Shown here piece by piece: positions 25,778 through 34,571 of a stretch of 64,000 nucleotides of DNA. The stretch covers positions 1 through 64,000 of the forward strand of contig DAIMKF010000003.1 of the NCBI GenBank assembly GCA_036721855.1, in the 5' to 3' direction. The notes beneath the pieces are model-generated. The model did not search any database and was not told where the DNA came from. It saw only the letters and a list, made by a program, of their open reading frames with translations. The translations under genes were made by a program, and so were the position numbers. Position 1 is the stretch's first letter. The number at the start of each line of letters is the position of its first letter. The DNA is from JAHDNZ01 sp036721855. Lineage in GTDB: Bacteria; Bacillota; DTU065.

Positions 25778-27541
25778 ATGGATTTAGAAAAAGTAGCTTT
25801 TAAACACTACCGCTTTGTCAACTTAGAACCACAATCTCCTTATGACGACCCTTTTTTAACTAAGCTTAGCGATGGTAAAAAAGAATTTAACTGGCCGGAT
25901 TTAGTAGGCTGGGATGGTTGCCGGGAAGAGGTGGAAATAGAGCTTGATCTTAAAGAGACACGTTTAGATATAACTTCGGTTTTAGTCTATGCCGTAATAT
26001 CAAAAGCAGCTTCAGTAGGTCTGCCGGATAGTATTGAAGTTTTAATATCCGAAGACGGTAAAACTTATCGTAATTTAGGCGAGGCTGTAAGGGAGCCATA
26101 CCAGGTTACAGATAACAGAGCTTTTGCTTATAGAATGGATTTTAACCCGCTCCCGCTGCGTTATATCTACCTAAAAATAGAACCCAACCCTAATATAGGC
26201 TGGTTTATGATCTCTGAGGTAGAGGTTCTAGCCTCCAAAATAAAAAGATATGACTCCAAAAACCCTCCGGCTATAGTGGCTCTACCAAAAGTAGTTAACC
26301 TTAGCGGTGATTGTGTACAACTTATCTTTTCTACCTTAAATGAGATCTGTTGCCGCTATGTTTTACTAAAAAAAGGTAGTGAGCCTACCGAGGTAAAGTT
26401 AGCTGGAAAAAGCCTTAACCGCCAGCTGGTTTTAACCGAGATGGAACCTAATTGCACCTACGAGCTTAAGGTTTTGGCCGCAGGAGCCAGCGAGAAAGTA
26501 ACATTTGCTACTGCGGAAGTTAAACTCCTTAGGGGCCCTATTATGGGGGCTTTGGAAGACAACCGGCTCCAGGTTAGCTTTGAATGCAATGCCTTAGTTT
26601 TAGGCTGGGTAGAATATTGGCCACTCTCTAATCCTAGCGATATTTGTACCCAAGCGGCAAAAGCAATAAGAGGTACTTTAGATACCCACTATCAAGCGGT
26701 TTTACCGGAACTAAAAGCCGGTGAATATGGTTATCGTCTAAAACTAAAAGCTCAAAATGACACGGTTTTTGTCTCTGATAACTACCGGTTTAAGGCTTTT
26801 AATAACCTAGAGATAGAGGATTTTACTTTTCTGGTCTATGGCGATACTCAGCACGGAGAGTCTCAAATGTTAGTTGCCAACGAGATGCTAAAGGCTAATG
26901 ACTTTGATTTTATACTCCATCTCGGCGATTTGGTAAACCAGCCCGGCAATATCCTTGACTGGGAGGATCTGTTTAAGTATAGCGGGCCTTTAATGGCCAG
27001 AGCTCCATTTTTTCCGACTTTAGGCAATCATGATGATCACCATTATAAGTACTATCAGTACTTTGATTATCTAGATCATAAAAATAACTATTCCTTTCTC
27101 TTAGGGCCTTTTCAGTTCATCTCTTTTGATTCCTCAAGTGAAAGAGACCTCTCTTTAGCCCAAATCCAATGGTTGGAAGCAGAGTTAAAAGATTCAAAAA
27201 AACCTTACAAAATTATCTTTACTCACTGCCCTTTGTTTATGTCTTGGTATGAGGATGAATCTAGTAAAGACCTTAGAGCTCAAATTGCCAGTCTCCTGGA
27301 AAAATATCAGGTAAAGGTAGTGTTTTCGGGTCATGCCCATGTCTATGATCACATCGAAAAAGAAAAGGTTCACTATGTGGTTAGTGGTGGAGGAGGAGGC
27401 TATCAGATAGCAAGAAGTAAATCTCCTTTTATGGCACCGCTGCATTTTCTTAAAGTAGATGTTAGAGCTAATAATCTTACCGTAACAGCTATTAAACCCG
27501 GCGGAGAGATAGTGGATTCATTTACAATAAAATTAAGTTGA
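25778..27541 (+). CDS. metallophosphoesterase with N-terminal discoidin-like and FN3-like domains
   Basis: A 587-residue calcineurin-like phosphoesterase. Residues 15-152 look like a discoidin/F5-8C beta-sandwich (SIEVLISEDGKTYRNLG, FMISEVEVLA). About 160-345 are fibronectin-III-like strands as in purple acid phosphatases. The catalytic domain is at about 350-565, with GDTQHG, HLGDLV, GNHDDH, FTHCPL and GHAHVYDH, the full set of metal ligands. Unlike most relatives it has no signal peptide, although the ATG is well set behind AAGGAGGAGCG. Substrate is unknown (nucleotides, phosphodiesters or wall phosphates are possible). It is a single-gene unit ending in a terminator. Confidence 0.85.
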   Translation: MDLEKVAFKHYRFVNLEPQSPYDDPFLTKLSDGKKEFNWPDLVGWDGCREEVEIELDLKETRLDITSVLVYAVISKAASVGLPDSIEVLISEDGKTYRNLGEAVREPYQVTDNRAFAYRMDFNPLPLRYIYLKIEPNPNIGWFMISEVEVLASKIKRYDSKNPPAIVALPKVVNLSGDCVQLIFSTLNEICCRYVLLKKGSEPTEVKLAGKSLNRQLVLTEMEPNCTYELKVLAAGASEKVTFATAEVKLLRGPIMGALEDNRLQVSFECNALVLGWVEYWPLSNPSDICTQAAKAIRGTLDTHYQAVLPELKAGEYGYRLKLKAQNDTVFVSDNYRFKAFNNLEIEDFTFLVYGDTQHGESQMLVANEMLKANDFDFILHLGDLVNQPGNILDWEDLFKYSGPLMARAPFFPTLGNHDDHHYKYYQYFDYLDHKNNYSFLLGPFQFISFDSSSERDLSLAQIQWLEAELKDSKKPYKIIFTHCPLFMSWYEDESSKDLRAQIASLLEKYQVKVVFSGHAHVYDHIEKEKVHYVVSGGGGGYQIARSKSPFMAPLHFLKVDVRANNLTVTAIKPGGEIVDSFTIKLS

Positions 27542-27544
27542 GCT

Positions 27545-27610
27545 AAAAAAGTGGGTTGAGTGGGTAGCTTTTTCTCCTCTTTAGGAGAAATTTGCTTACC
27601 CACTTTTAAA
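27545..27610 (+). terminator. complex terminator after the metallophosphoesterase
   Basis: Outer arms AAAAGTGGGT and ACCCACTTTT enclose a second stem, TTTCTCCT / AGGAGAAA. The T-run is in the distal arm. Confidence 0.7.
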
Positions 27611-27700
27611 TATGTTTTCTTGACGGTGCAAGCTTTATCAGCAAATTATTTTTCCAAAAACAGCCCTTTGGTTAGGGAAATTAAGTTGCCTATAAATAAA

Positions 27701-27721
27701 AGCAAGCTCTGAGCAAGCTCT
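27701..27721 (+). repeat. tandem direct repeat upstream of the iscR promoter
   Basis: AGCAAGCTCT occurs at 27701-27710 and again at 27712-27721, one base apart, giving an 11-bp periodicity (one helical turn). It lies about 23 bp upstream of the predicted -35. It could be a pair of regulator half-sites. Confidence 0.45.
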
Positions 27722-27743
27722 TAGAAAAAGTTTAAAATAAAGG

Positions 27744-27772
27744 TTGATTTATTTTTTTTTGAGTGGTATCAT
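27744..27772 (+). promoter_or_regulatory. sigma-A-type promoter of the iscR-iscS-iscU operon
   Basis: TTGATT (27744-27749) is followed after 17 bp by TATCAT (27767-27772). An Rrf2-type operator lies directly downstream, overlapping the expected start of transcription. Confidence 0.55.
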
Positions 27773-27780
27773 AATAACGA

Positions 27781-27804
27781 AATCCGAGTAAAATAGTTGG
27801 GATT
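27781..27804 (+). promoter_or_regulatory. IscR/Rrf2-type operator (predicted autoregulation)
   Basis: A 24-bp imperfect palindrome begins AATCCGAG and ends TTGGGATT, with the five outer pairs perfect. Its placement between the -10 and the iscR ribosome site suits feedback repression by holo-IscR, as known for the family. Confidence 0.5.
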
Positions 27805-27818
27805 AAAGGAGGGCACTT

Positions 27819-28235
27819 ATGCGATTATCTACCAAAGGTCAATATGGATTAAGAGCGGCACTTGATTTGGCAGATAGATATGGTCAAGGTCCGGTGCCCC
27901 TTAAGGCCATAGCAGAGAGAGAAGAGATCTCCGAGCATTACCTGGAACAGCTTATAGCCCAACTGCGAAAAGCAGGACTTGTTATCAGTCAAAGAGGTGC
28001 TCAAGGAGGTTATATTCTGGCCAGATCTCCGGAGAAAATAACCGTAGCTGAGATTGTTGAAGTTTTAGAAGGCCCAATCGCACCTGTCGATTGCTTGGCC
28101 GAGGATAATTGTAAACGCAGCCCAGTTTGTGCGGCTCAAGCAATTTGGAAAAAGTTAGCTGCTGCTATGAATCAAGTTTTAGGTTCTACCACCTTAGCTG
28201 ATTTAATAGCTGAAAATAAAGGGTTAAAAAGTTAA
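27819..28235 (+). CDS. iscR: Rrf2/IscR family Fe-S-responsive repressor
   Basis: A 138-residue Rrf2 regulator. The N-terminal winged helix begins MRLSTKGQYGLRAALDLA. The Fe-S ligand cysteines are present with IscR spacing: C-x5-C-x5-C in DCLAEDNCKRSPVC (about residues 91-104). It controls the iscS-iscU genes downstream and probably itself through the operator at 27781-27804. Its ATG follows AAAGGAGGGC. Full ligand conservation argues for a working [2Fe-2S] sensor rather than CymR. Confidence 0.92.
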   Translation: MRLSTKGQYGLRAALDLADRYGQGPVPLKAIAEREEISEHYLEQLIAQLRKAGLVISQRGAQGGYILARSPEKITVAEIVEVLEGPIAPVDCLAEDNCKRSPVCAAQAIWKKLAAAMNQVLGSTTLADLIAENKGLKS

Positions 28236-28253
28236 TACTGGCAAAGTCTATTG

Positions 28254-28299
28254 AAAGGGGAGAAAGTGCACCTATCATTAGGTGGCACTGGACTGAAAT
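28254..28299 (+). promoter_or_regulatory. iscS ribosome-binding site set off by a 10-bp hairpin
   Basis: AAAGGGGAG (28254-28262) is 37 bases from the iscS ATG. Between them, 28265-28274 pairs with 28279-28289 (AGTGCACCTA with TAGG-T-G-GCACT, one bulged G) around TCAT. Folding leaves 10 bases between stem and ATG, moving the Shine-Dalgarno to working distance. No other ribosome site is near the start. Confidence 0.55.
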
Positions 28300-29466
28300 A
28301 TGACAGAAAAAATCTATCTTGATCATGCTGCTACTACCTATGTTCGTAAAGAAGTATTAGCTGAAATGCTACCCTTTTTTACCGAACATTTCGGTAATCC
28401 GATGAGTGTCCATAGTTTCGGCAGAGAAGTAGCCAAACACGTGGAGAATTCACGTGAAACTATAGCCGACTGTCTTGGGGCCAAACCCAAAGAGATAATG
28501 TTTACAAGCGGTGGGACAGAGGCAGATAACCTGGCCTTAAGAGGTTTTGCTAATGCTAACTCAAAAAAAGGCAAACACATAATTATCTCCAGTATCGAGC
28601 ACCATGCCATACTTCATACCTGTGAAGCTTTGGCCAAAGAAGGCTTTGAAGTAACCTATCTACCTGTAGACAGCGAAGGTTTTGTTGATCCTAAAGAATT
28701 AGAAAAAGTACTTAGGCCCGATACCATTTTAGTCAGTATAATGCATGCCAACAACGAAATCGGCACGATTGAACCCATTGAAGAGTTAGGCGAGATCTGC
28801 CGCCAAAGAGGGGTCGCTTTCCATGTCGATGCCGTGCAATCGGCAGGGGTGTTGCCGCTTAACTTAAAAGAGCTGCCCGTGGATATGCTATCCATTTCAG
28901 CTCACAAATTCTATGGACCCAAAGGTGTAGGCGCTTTATTTGTAAGAAACGGTATCCGTCTTAAACCCATTCTTTTGGGCGGCGGACAGGAACGCAACTT
29001 AAGAGCAGGCACTCACAACCATGTAGGAATAATTGGTATGGCAAAGGCTCTAGAACTGGCTGTAAGTGAGCAACAAGAAGCGAATCTCTGTATATCAAAG
29101 CTAAGAGATCGCCTGATAGAGGGTGTTTTGGAGAAAATACCTGAGAGCCAGCTAAACGGACCGAGTGGTAACAAACGTTTGCCCAATAATGTCAATGTAA
29201 GTATTAAGTATATAGAAGGCGAGAGTATGCTCCTTCACCTTGATATGTTGGGGATTGCCGCTTCAAGCGGTTCGGCCTGTACTTCAGGTTCATTGGATCC
29301 AAGTCATGTTCTGCTTGCCATTGGACTGACACATGAAATCGCTCATGGTTCGCTGAGACTTAGTTTGGGCAAAGAAAACACCGAGGCTGAGATCAATAAA
29401 GTTTTAGAGGTACTCCCCAAAATTGTGGCCAATTTAAGGGCGATGTCCCCGCTATACCAGGGATAG
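28300..29466 (+). CDS. iscS: cysteine desulfurase (IscS/NifS family)
   Basis: A 388-residue PLP enzyme that takes sulfur from cysteine for Fe-S clusters and thiolation. The opening is IYLDHAATTYVRKEVL. The PLP lysine lies in SISAHKFYGPKGVG (about K206), and the catalytic cysteine loop is SSGSACTSGSLDPSHVL (near residue 327), with the extended loop of group I enzymes. It lies between iscR and iscU, so it serves the scaffold downstream. The leader contains the hairpin at 28254-28299. Confidence 0.95.
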   Translation: MTEKIYLDHAATTYVRKEVLAEMLPFFTEHFGNPMSVHSFGREVAKHVENSRETIADCLGAKPKEIMFTSGGTEADNLALRGFANANSKKGKHIIISSIEHHAILHTCEALAKEGFEVTYLPVDSEGFVDPKELEKVLRPDTILVSIMHANNEIGTIEPIEELGEICRQRGVAFHVDAVQSAGVLPLNLKELPVDMLSISAHKFYGPKGVGALFVRNGIRLKPILLGGGQERNLRAGTHNHVGIIGMAKALELAVSEQQEANLCISKLRDRLIEGVLEKIPESQLNGPSGNKRLPNNVNVSIKYIEGESMLLHLDMLGIAASSGSACTSGSLDPSHVLLAIGLTHEIAHGSLRLSLGKENTEAEINKVLEVLPKIVANLRAMSPLYQG

Positions 29467-29477
29467 GAGGCAATAAG

Positions 29478-29909
29478 ATGGATTATACGGATAAAGTTAT
29501 GGATCATTTTATGAACCCAAGAAATGTAGGCGAAATAAATGATGCCGATGGAGTCGGTGAGCAAGGTAATGCCAAATGCGGCGATATCATGAAGCTTTAC
29601 ATTAAAGTTTCAGATGGCAAAATAGTCGATGCTAAATTCAAAACCTTCGGTTGCGGAGCCGCCATTGCTACCTCTTCTATGGTTACGGAAATGGTGATTG
29701 GCAAGGATCTTGACGAAGCTATGCAAATTTCAAATCAAGCCGTTGCCGAAGCTTTAGGAGGACTGCCTCCGGTGAAGATGCACTGCTCACTTTTAGCCGC
29801 GGATGCACTGCATAAGGCTATTGTGGATTATAAGAAAAAGCAGGGTTTACCTGTTGATAAATGTGAAGATTGTCATACCTGTTGCCACGAGCTGGAAGAA
29901 GAAAGCTAA
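29478..29909 (+). CDS. iscU: Fe-S cluster assembly scaffold IscU/NifU N-terminal type
   Basis: A 143-residue scaffold. The three cluster cysteines are in NAKCGD, KTFGCGAAIA and KMHCSLLA. An extra C-terminal tail with CEDCHTCC (about 131-138) is found in many clostridial versions; its role is unclear. The ATG follows ATAGGAGGC, 11 bp after iscS. A terminator closes the isc unit. Confidence 0.93.
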   Translation: MDYTDKVMDHFMNPRNVGEINDADGVGEQGNAKCGDIMKLYIKVSDGKIVDAKFKTFGCGAAIATSSMVTEMVIGKDLDEAMQISNQAVAEALGGLPPVKMHCSLLAADALHKAIVDYKKKQGLPVDKCEDCHTCCHELEEES

Positions 29910-29928
29910 TACTGGTAAAAGGTTTCAG

Positions 29929-29960
29929 CCCGCAAGAAGATTCTTGCGGGTTATTCTTTT
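29929..29960 (+). terminator. terminator of the isc operon
   Basis: CCCGCAAGAA pairs with TTCTTGCGGG and is followed by TTATTCTTTT. Confidence 0.88.
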
Positions 29961-29993
29961 GTTTTCAAGTACATCCTAAATACGGGGAGATTT

Positions 29994-30551
29994 ATGCAAA
30001 GAGCCAGTGAATTAATGAACAGCCAAGTGGTGGATTTGAGTACTGGTAAGATAAAAGGCAGAGTAATAGATCTGCTTTTTTCACTGCAAAACGGAGCTAT
30101 AGAGGGACTCTTACTTAAACTTCCCCTCAAAAGGTATGCCTTAGGCTTTGTAGAGATTAAGGAAGTAAAAAGCCTAGGCAAGGATGCGGTTACTGTTTTT
30201 AAAGCTGAGGGTATAAAAAAGTGGCAGCAGCCAAAAAAGCCTGCAGGAATCAGATTTAAACCACTTATGACCCAAAATGGCAATTTGATTGGCCACATCA
30301 CAGATGTGATTATCGATGAGAATAACTACTGCGTTTTAGGGCTGGAGGTTTCTAAAAGTTTATTTGAAGATTTAAAAAGGGGTAGGCAACTGTGGTTACT
30401 TTCACCTGAAATGGCCCTAGGTGATGTGGTATTGGTACCGGAAAATTGTCAGAGTGTGGGAGCAGATAGGTTAGTTGAACATGCACGCAGGCTTTCTTCT
30501 CTGGCCATTACTAAAACCGAAGCGGTTTGTTTTTTAAACAGGAGGGATTAG
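29994..30551 (+). CDS. PRC-barrel domain protein
   Basis: A 185-residue protein with two PRC-barrel repeats (about residues 4-80, starting RASELMNSQVVDLSTGKIKGRVIDLLF, and 84-160, including GNLIGHITDVIIDENNY). PRC-barrel proteins bind partners in RNA metabolism or membrane assembly; the specific role here is unknown. It is two bases from the small membrane-protein gene that follows and is conserved between isc genes and alaS in Clostridia. The start follows GGGGAGATTT. Confidence 0.8.
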   Translation: MQRASELMNSQVVDLSTGKIKGRVIDLLFSLQNGAIEGLLLKLPLKRYALGFVEIKEVKSLGKDAVTVFKAEGIKKWQQPKKPAGIRFKPLMTQNGNLIGHITDVIIDENNYCVLGLEVSKSLFEDLKRGRQLWLLSPEMALGDVVLVPENCQSVGADRLVEHARRLSSLAITKTEAVCFLNRRD

Positions 30552-30552
30552 A

Positions 30553-30735
30553 ATGCGTTTTTGGCAAGGTATGCTACTTGGTGTTTTAGTCGGTGGTATT
30601 ACAGGTGTATTGGTCTATAATCGCTCTAACGGCAAAGCTAAAGCCATGATGGTAAAAAGAGCTAGACAGGCCTCGGATATTATCGGTACAGCAGCCAAGG
30701 CTATTAAAATAAGCCCGGTTTTAGACAGGAAGTAA
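30553..30735 (+). CDS. small YtxH-like membrane protein
   Basis: A 60-residue protein: one glycine-rich transmembrane helix (residues 4-22, WQGMLLGVLVGGITGVLVY) followed by a basic helix (KAKAMMVKRARQASDI). This is the layout of YtxH-type proteins. AAACAGGAGGG precedes the ATG. Its coding potential is supported by tight linkage to the upstream gene. Function is unknown. Confidence 0.7.
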   Translation: MRFWQGMLLGVLVGGITGVLVYNRSNGKAKAMMVKRARQASDIIGTAAKAIKISPVLDRK

Positions 30736-30757
30736 GAGGGGTAAAACCCCCTCTTAC
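30732..30757 (+). terminator. 10-bp hairpin overlapping the stop of the YtxH-like gene
   Basis: GTAAGAGGGG pairs perfectly with CCCCTCTTAC around TAAAAC. The TAA stop is in the first arm. No T-run follows, so it may be an RNA stabiliser or attenuator rather than a full terminator. Confidence 0.55.
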
Positions 30758-30780
30758 TCAGTTTATCAAGGAGGCAGCTT

Positions 30781-31812
30781 ATGCAAAAAAAAGTTGTTTG
30801 GTCTCTCCTTTTTCTCGGTCTAATAGGGATCATCTTAGCTTTTTATCTGCTGCCGCTTTTTTTGCCTTTATTGCTGGGATTGATTTTAGCCTATCTCTTA
30901 GAACCGGTAATTGATTCACTAGAACAAAGAGCAGTACCCAGAAGGATTGGCATAATAATAGTATTTTCCTTTATAGCTGTGATCATTATACTAGCTGGTT
31001 TATACCTTATACCGTCCCTTTCTGAACAGATATTGGAGTTATCGCAGATATTACCTCTTAGGTTTTTAGAGTTAAAAGAAAGACTTTTAAGTTTGTCTGT
31101 TAGGTTAAGCGGTGGGAGAGGGAAAAAACTCAGTGAGGCTTTTTTACAGGAAATATCTCTAAGAGCAGAGGAATTTGCCGTCTCCGTAGGCGCTTATGTA
31201 GTGGCTTCTGTGCCAAAAGTTTTGCAGAGTCTATTTATTTTTTTTGTTTCCCTGGTACTAACCTATTATTTCTTAAGTGATCGCAAAAAAATTGTAAAGT
31301 CTTTATATGGAGTTGTTCCCCTCTCTTTAAGGCGTCAGGTTAAAGGAATCATAGAAGAGATCAATGCCTCTTTGGGGGGGTATCTAAGAGGCCTTTTGAT
31401 AGTAGGTTTTTTGGTAGGCCTGTTAGGTTTTTTGGCGATGCTGATATTAGGAGTAAGATATGCCCTGCTAATCGGTATTATTGTTGGCTTTACCAATTTA
31501 ATCCCCTACTTCGGTCCGGTAATAGGGGCTATCCCCGGAGTGATATTGGCTTTTTTATCGTCACCATCTAAGGGGCTGTGGGCCATTTTAGCTTTTACCA
31601 TTGTCCAACAGATCGATAATGTGATCTTAACACCTAAAATTGTTGGCGATCATACCGGGTTGCATCCTATTACCGTAATTATGGCCGTCTTAGCCGGAGA
31701 AAGGCTTTGGGGTTTTGGTGGTATGCTTGTGGCTGTCCCTCTTGTGGCTATAATTAAAAGTACTTTGCAGGCCGTTTATATTCGCTTAGTTAGAGCTACT
31801 ATAATTGACTAA
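30781..31812 (+). CDS. AI-2E family transporter (PerM-like permease)
   Basis: A 343-residue polytopic protein with about eight transmembrane segments. The conserved features of the family are GFTNLIPYFGPVIGAIPGV (about 237-255) and QQIDNVILTPKIVGDHTGLHP (about 279-299, read in parts). Substrate is uncertain: relatives move AI-2, Na+/H+ or unknown solutes. The ATG follows CAAGGAGGCAGCTT. It sits directly before alaS, the usual Firmicutes position. Confidence 0.88.
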   Translation: MQKKVVWSLLFLGLIGIILAFYLLPLFLPLLLGLILAYLLEPVIDSLEQRAVPRRIGIIIVFSFIAVIIILAGLYLIPSLSEQILELSQILPLRFLELKERLLSLSVRLSGGRGKKLSEAFLQEISLRAEEFAVSVGAYVVASVPKVLQSLFIFFVSLVLTYYFLSDRKKIVKSLYGVVPLSLRRQVKGIIEEINASLGGYLRGLLIVGFLVGLLGFLAMLILGVRYALLIGIIVGFTNLIPYFGPVIGAIPGVILAFLSSPSKGLWAILAFTIVQQIDNVILTPKIVGDHTGLHPITVIMAVLAGERLWGFGGMLVAVPLVAIIKSTLQAVYIRLVRATIID

Positions 31813-31848
31813 TTGTGTACTTGTTAGTATGATTAGGAAAGATGTAAC

Positions 31849-31875
31849 GGAGGTGAAGGACCCGAGGGTCACACT
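31849..31875 (+). promoter_or_regulatory. alaS ribosome-binding site followed by a short hairpin
   Basis: GGAGGTGA (31849-31856) is 19 bases from the ATG. GACC (31859-31862) and GGTC (31867-31870) form a stem with the tetraloop CGAG, leaving 5 bases before the ATG. It has the same architecture as the mreC, iscS and mltG leaders. Confidence 0.45.
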
Positions 31876-34497
31876 ATGATAACTGCTGATCAATTACGAA
31901 AGATGTTTTTGGAATTTTTTCAAGAAAAGGCTCACAAGGCACTGCCAAGTTTTTCTTTGATACCCAAATCTGATCCTACCTTGCTTCTAACAGGTGCTGG
32001 TATGGTTCCTCTTAAACCTTACTTTCTCGGGGAAGCTAAACCAGAAACCTCTAGACTTACCACCTGTCAAAAATGTATGCGCACAGGTGATTTAGACAAT
32101 GTGGGCCGCACATCAAGGCATCTGACATTTTTTGAAATGCTAGGTAACTTTTCTTTTGGGGACTATTTTAAGGCGGAGGTAATTCCTTGGGCTTGGGAGT
32201 TTGTTACCGAAAGACTAAAGCTACCTAAAGAAAAGATCTGGGTTACAGTCTACCTAGATGATGATGAAGCGTTTGATCTTTGGGTAAAACAAGGTCAACC
32301 TAAGGAAAGAATTGTTAGACTCGGCAAAGAAACTAACTTTTGGGAGTTAGGTATCGGCCCTTGCGGACCAAATTCGGAGATTTTTATCGACTTAGGTGAA
32401 CAAGTCGGTTGCCATGATAAAAACTGTGGGCCGGATTGTGATTGCGGGCGTTTTTTAGAGTTTTGGAACCTGGTTTTTATCCAGTTTCATAAAGATGAAA
32501 TAGGCAACTATACACCTCTTAAGCAAAAAGGTATCGATACCGGTATGGGACTTGAGAGAATGTGTGTCATTTTGCAAGGAGTTAACAATGTCTTTGAGAT
32601 AGATATCAATCAGCCGCTTATAGATAAGATTGCCTCTCTGGCTGGTATAAACTATGGAGATAATAAGAAAGACGATACAGCCTTAAGAGTTATTACCGAT
32701 CACTCACGAGCTATGACCTTTATGGTAGCCGATGGTATTATGCCTTCCAATGAAGGTCGTGGTTATGTCCTTAGAAGAATTATTCGCCGAGCAGTTCGTT
32801 TTGCCAAACTAATCGGTATTAAAGGCACTTTCCTTTCCGAGGTCGTGGAGGTAGTCATTAGACAGATGCAAGGCGGTTATCCCGAGCTTTTAGAAAAGAA
32901 AGCCTATATTCTTAAAATTATTGCTATGGAAGAAAAACGTTTCCAAGCCACTTTAGATCAAGGTTTAACTATTTTAGGCGATCTTTTAGAAGAACTTGAA
33001 CAAAAAGGCGTTAAAACACTTCCCGGAGAAGAGGTCTTTAAGTTATATGATACCTATGGTTTTCCTCGCGAACTTACAGAAGAGATCGCCAAAGAAAAGC
33101 ATTTTACCATAGATCAAACAGGCTTTGAAAAAGCTCTTGAAAGGCAACGAGAAATGGCTCGCAAAGCCCATGGTGATAATGACTATGTCCGTGCCGATCA
33201 GGCTTTTTATAATAGTATTGCCACCGACGTTCCCACAACTTTTATCGGTTATGATTGTCTTTTGGCCAAAACTAAGGTAATAGGGCTTATCCAAGACAAT
33301 GATCTCGTCGGCGAGTTAAAAGGCAAAGGAATGGTTCTTTTAGAAAAGACGCCTTTTTACGCTGAAAAAGGCGGCCAAACCGGTGATACAGGCTATCTGA
33401 CCTTTCCAGGCGGCAAAGCCAGGGTTTTAGATGTTAAGACCCCTGCTGAAAACCTCATCCTTCACTTGGTGGAAGTCCTAGAGGGCTCAATAATGCTTAA
33501 TACTGAAGTAGAAACGGTTGTGGATCAAAATAGGAGGCAGGAGATTGCCAGAAACCATACCGCAACCCATCTTCTCCATAAAGCCTTAAAAGAGGTTTTA
33601 GGAGAGCATGTTAATCAAGCTGGTTCTTTAGTCGAAGCTGACAGACTAAGATTTGACTTTACTCATTATCAGGCACCTACCAAAGAAGAGCTGCGTAAGA
33701 TTGAAGCCCTTGCCAATCAAAAGGTAAGAAGCAATCTACCGGTAGAGGTAAAGATAATGGAGCTCGATGAAGCCAAAGAACTAGGTGCGACGGCTTTATT
33801 TGAAGAAAAATATGGTGACAAGGTAAGACTGGTTACTATAGATGATTATTCTAAGGAGCTTTGCGGAGGCACTCACATCAAAGCTACAGGGGAAATTGGT
33901 TTGATTAAGATTCTAACCGAAGGCAGTATAGCTTCGGGAGTAAGACGTATCGAAGCTGTTACCGGCGAGGCTGCGTATAAAGAATTTGTAAAAATCGAAG
34001 AGCTGGTCTCAGATTTGGCCACCTCCTTAAAAATTAGTCCATGGGAACTGCCAGAGAGAATAGAAAAAATGACAGAAGAACACAATGAGTTAAAGAAAAC
34101 GCTTATGGCTCTGGAAGCCAAAGTTGCGGCTCAAAAAGGTAAAGAGCTGCTTAAAGATTTTGATTTTGTAGGTGAGATACCTTACAAAGCAGTTAATCTT
34201 GGCCAGACCGATATAAACACCTTAAGGACTATGGGTGATTCAGTTAAGAAAGACATAGATGGTGTCTTATTGCTTTCAGGTTCCAAAGAAGGCAAAGCTG
34301 TTTTGTTGTGCCTAGTTTCGGCCAACTTAGTTAAAAAAGGCCTGCATGCCGGTAATATAGTCAAAGAACTAGCCCATATAGTAGGAGGCTCCGGCGGAGG
34401 AAGAGCGGATTGTGCTCAAGCCGGTGGCAGCAATCCTGAAAATATTACGGCTATGATGGCTAAACTTCCTGAAATAATCCAGAAAATGCTAAGTTAA
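31876..34497 (+). CDS. alaS: alanyl-tRNA synthetase
   Basis: An 873-residue class II synthetase with all domains. The aminoacylation core contains GAGMVPLKPYFLGEAKP and TCQKCMRTGDLDNVG at about 38-75. The tRNA-recognition domain reaches to about 450. The editing domain has zinc ligands in RNHTATHLLH (about 558) and CGGTH (about 662). The C-terminal DHHA1 domain ends in GGSGGGRADCAQAGG near 845. It charges tRNA-Ala and clears Ser-tRNA-Ala. The neighbour downstream in the genome is ireB, as in many Firmicutes. No T-box leader precedes it; there are only 63 bases after the previous gene. Confidence 0.97.
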   Translation: MITADQLRKMFLEFFQEKAHKALPSFSLIPKSDPTLLLTGAGMVPLKPYFLGEAKPETSRLTTCQKCMRTGDLDNVGRTSRHLTFFEMLGNFSFGDYFKAEVIPWAWEFVTERLKLPKEKIWVTVYLDDDEAFDLWVKQGQPKERIVRLGKETNFWELGIGPCGPNSEIFIDLGEQVGCHDKNCGPDCDCGRFLEFWNLVFIQFHKDEIGNYTPLKQKGIDTGMGLERMCVILQGVNNVFEIDINQPLIDKIASLAGINYGDNKKDDTALRVITDHSRAMTFMVADGIMPSNEGRGYVLRRIIRRAVRFAKLIGIKGTFLSEVVEVVIRQMQGGYPELLEKKAYILKIIAMEEKRFQATLDQGLTILGDLLEELEQKGVKTLPGEEVFKLYDTYGFPRELTEEIAKEKHFTIDQTGFEKALERQREMARKAHGDNDYVRADQAFYNSIATDVPTTFIGYDCLLAKTKVIGLIQDNDLVGELKGKGMVLLEKTPFYAEKGGQTGDTGYLTFPGGKARVLDVKTPAENLILHLVEVLEGSIMLNTEVETVVDQNRRQEIARNHTATHLLHKALKEVLGEHVNQAGSLVEADRLRFDFTHYQAPTKEELRKIEALANQKVRSNLPVEVKIMELDEAKELGATALFEEKYGDKVRLVTIDDYSKELCGGTHIKATGEIGLIKILTEGSIASGVRRIEAVTGEAAYKEFVKIEELVSDLATSLKISPWELPERIEKMTEEHNELKKTLMALEAKVAAQKGKELLKDFDFVGEIPYKAVNLGQTDINTLRTMGDSVKKDIDGVLLLSGSKEGKAVLLCLVSANLVKKGLHAGNIVKELAHIVGGSGGGRADCAQAGGSNPENITAMMAKLPEIIQKMLS

Positions 34498-34523
34498 AGA
34501 GGCGGTTAACCGCCTCTTTAAAA
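34497..34523 (+). terminator. terminator after alaS
   Basis: AAAGAGGCGGTTAACCGCCTCTTT is a near-perfect palindrome (arms AAAGAGGCGG and CCGCCTCTTT around TTAA) that ends in AAA, with a T-run in its distal arm. Confidence 0.85.
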
Positions 34524-34571
34524 AACTCAAAAACTCACTCAGATTAGAGGGTACATTGAGGTGGCAATTAA

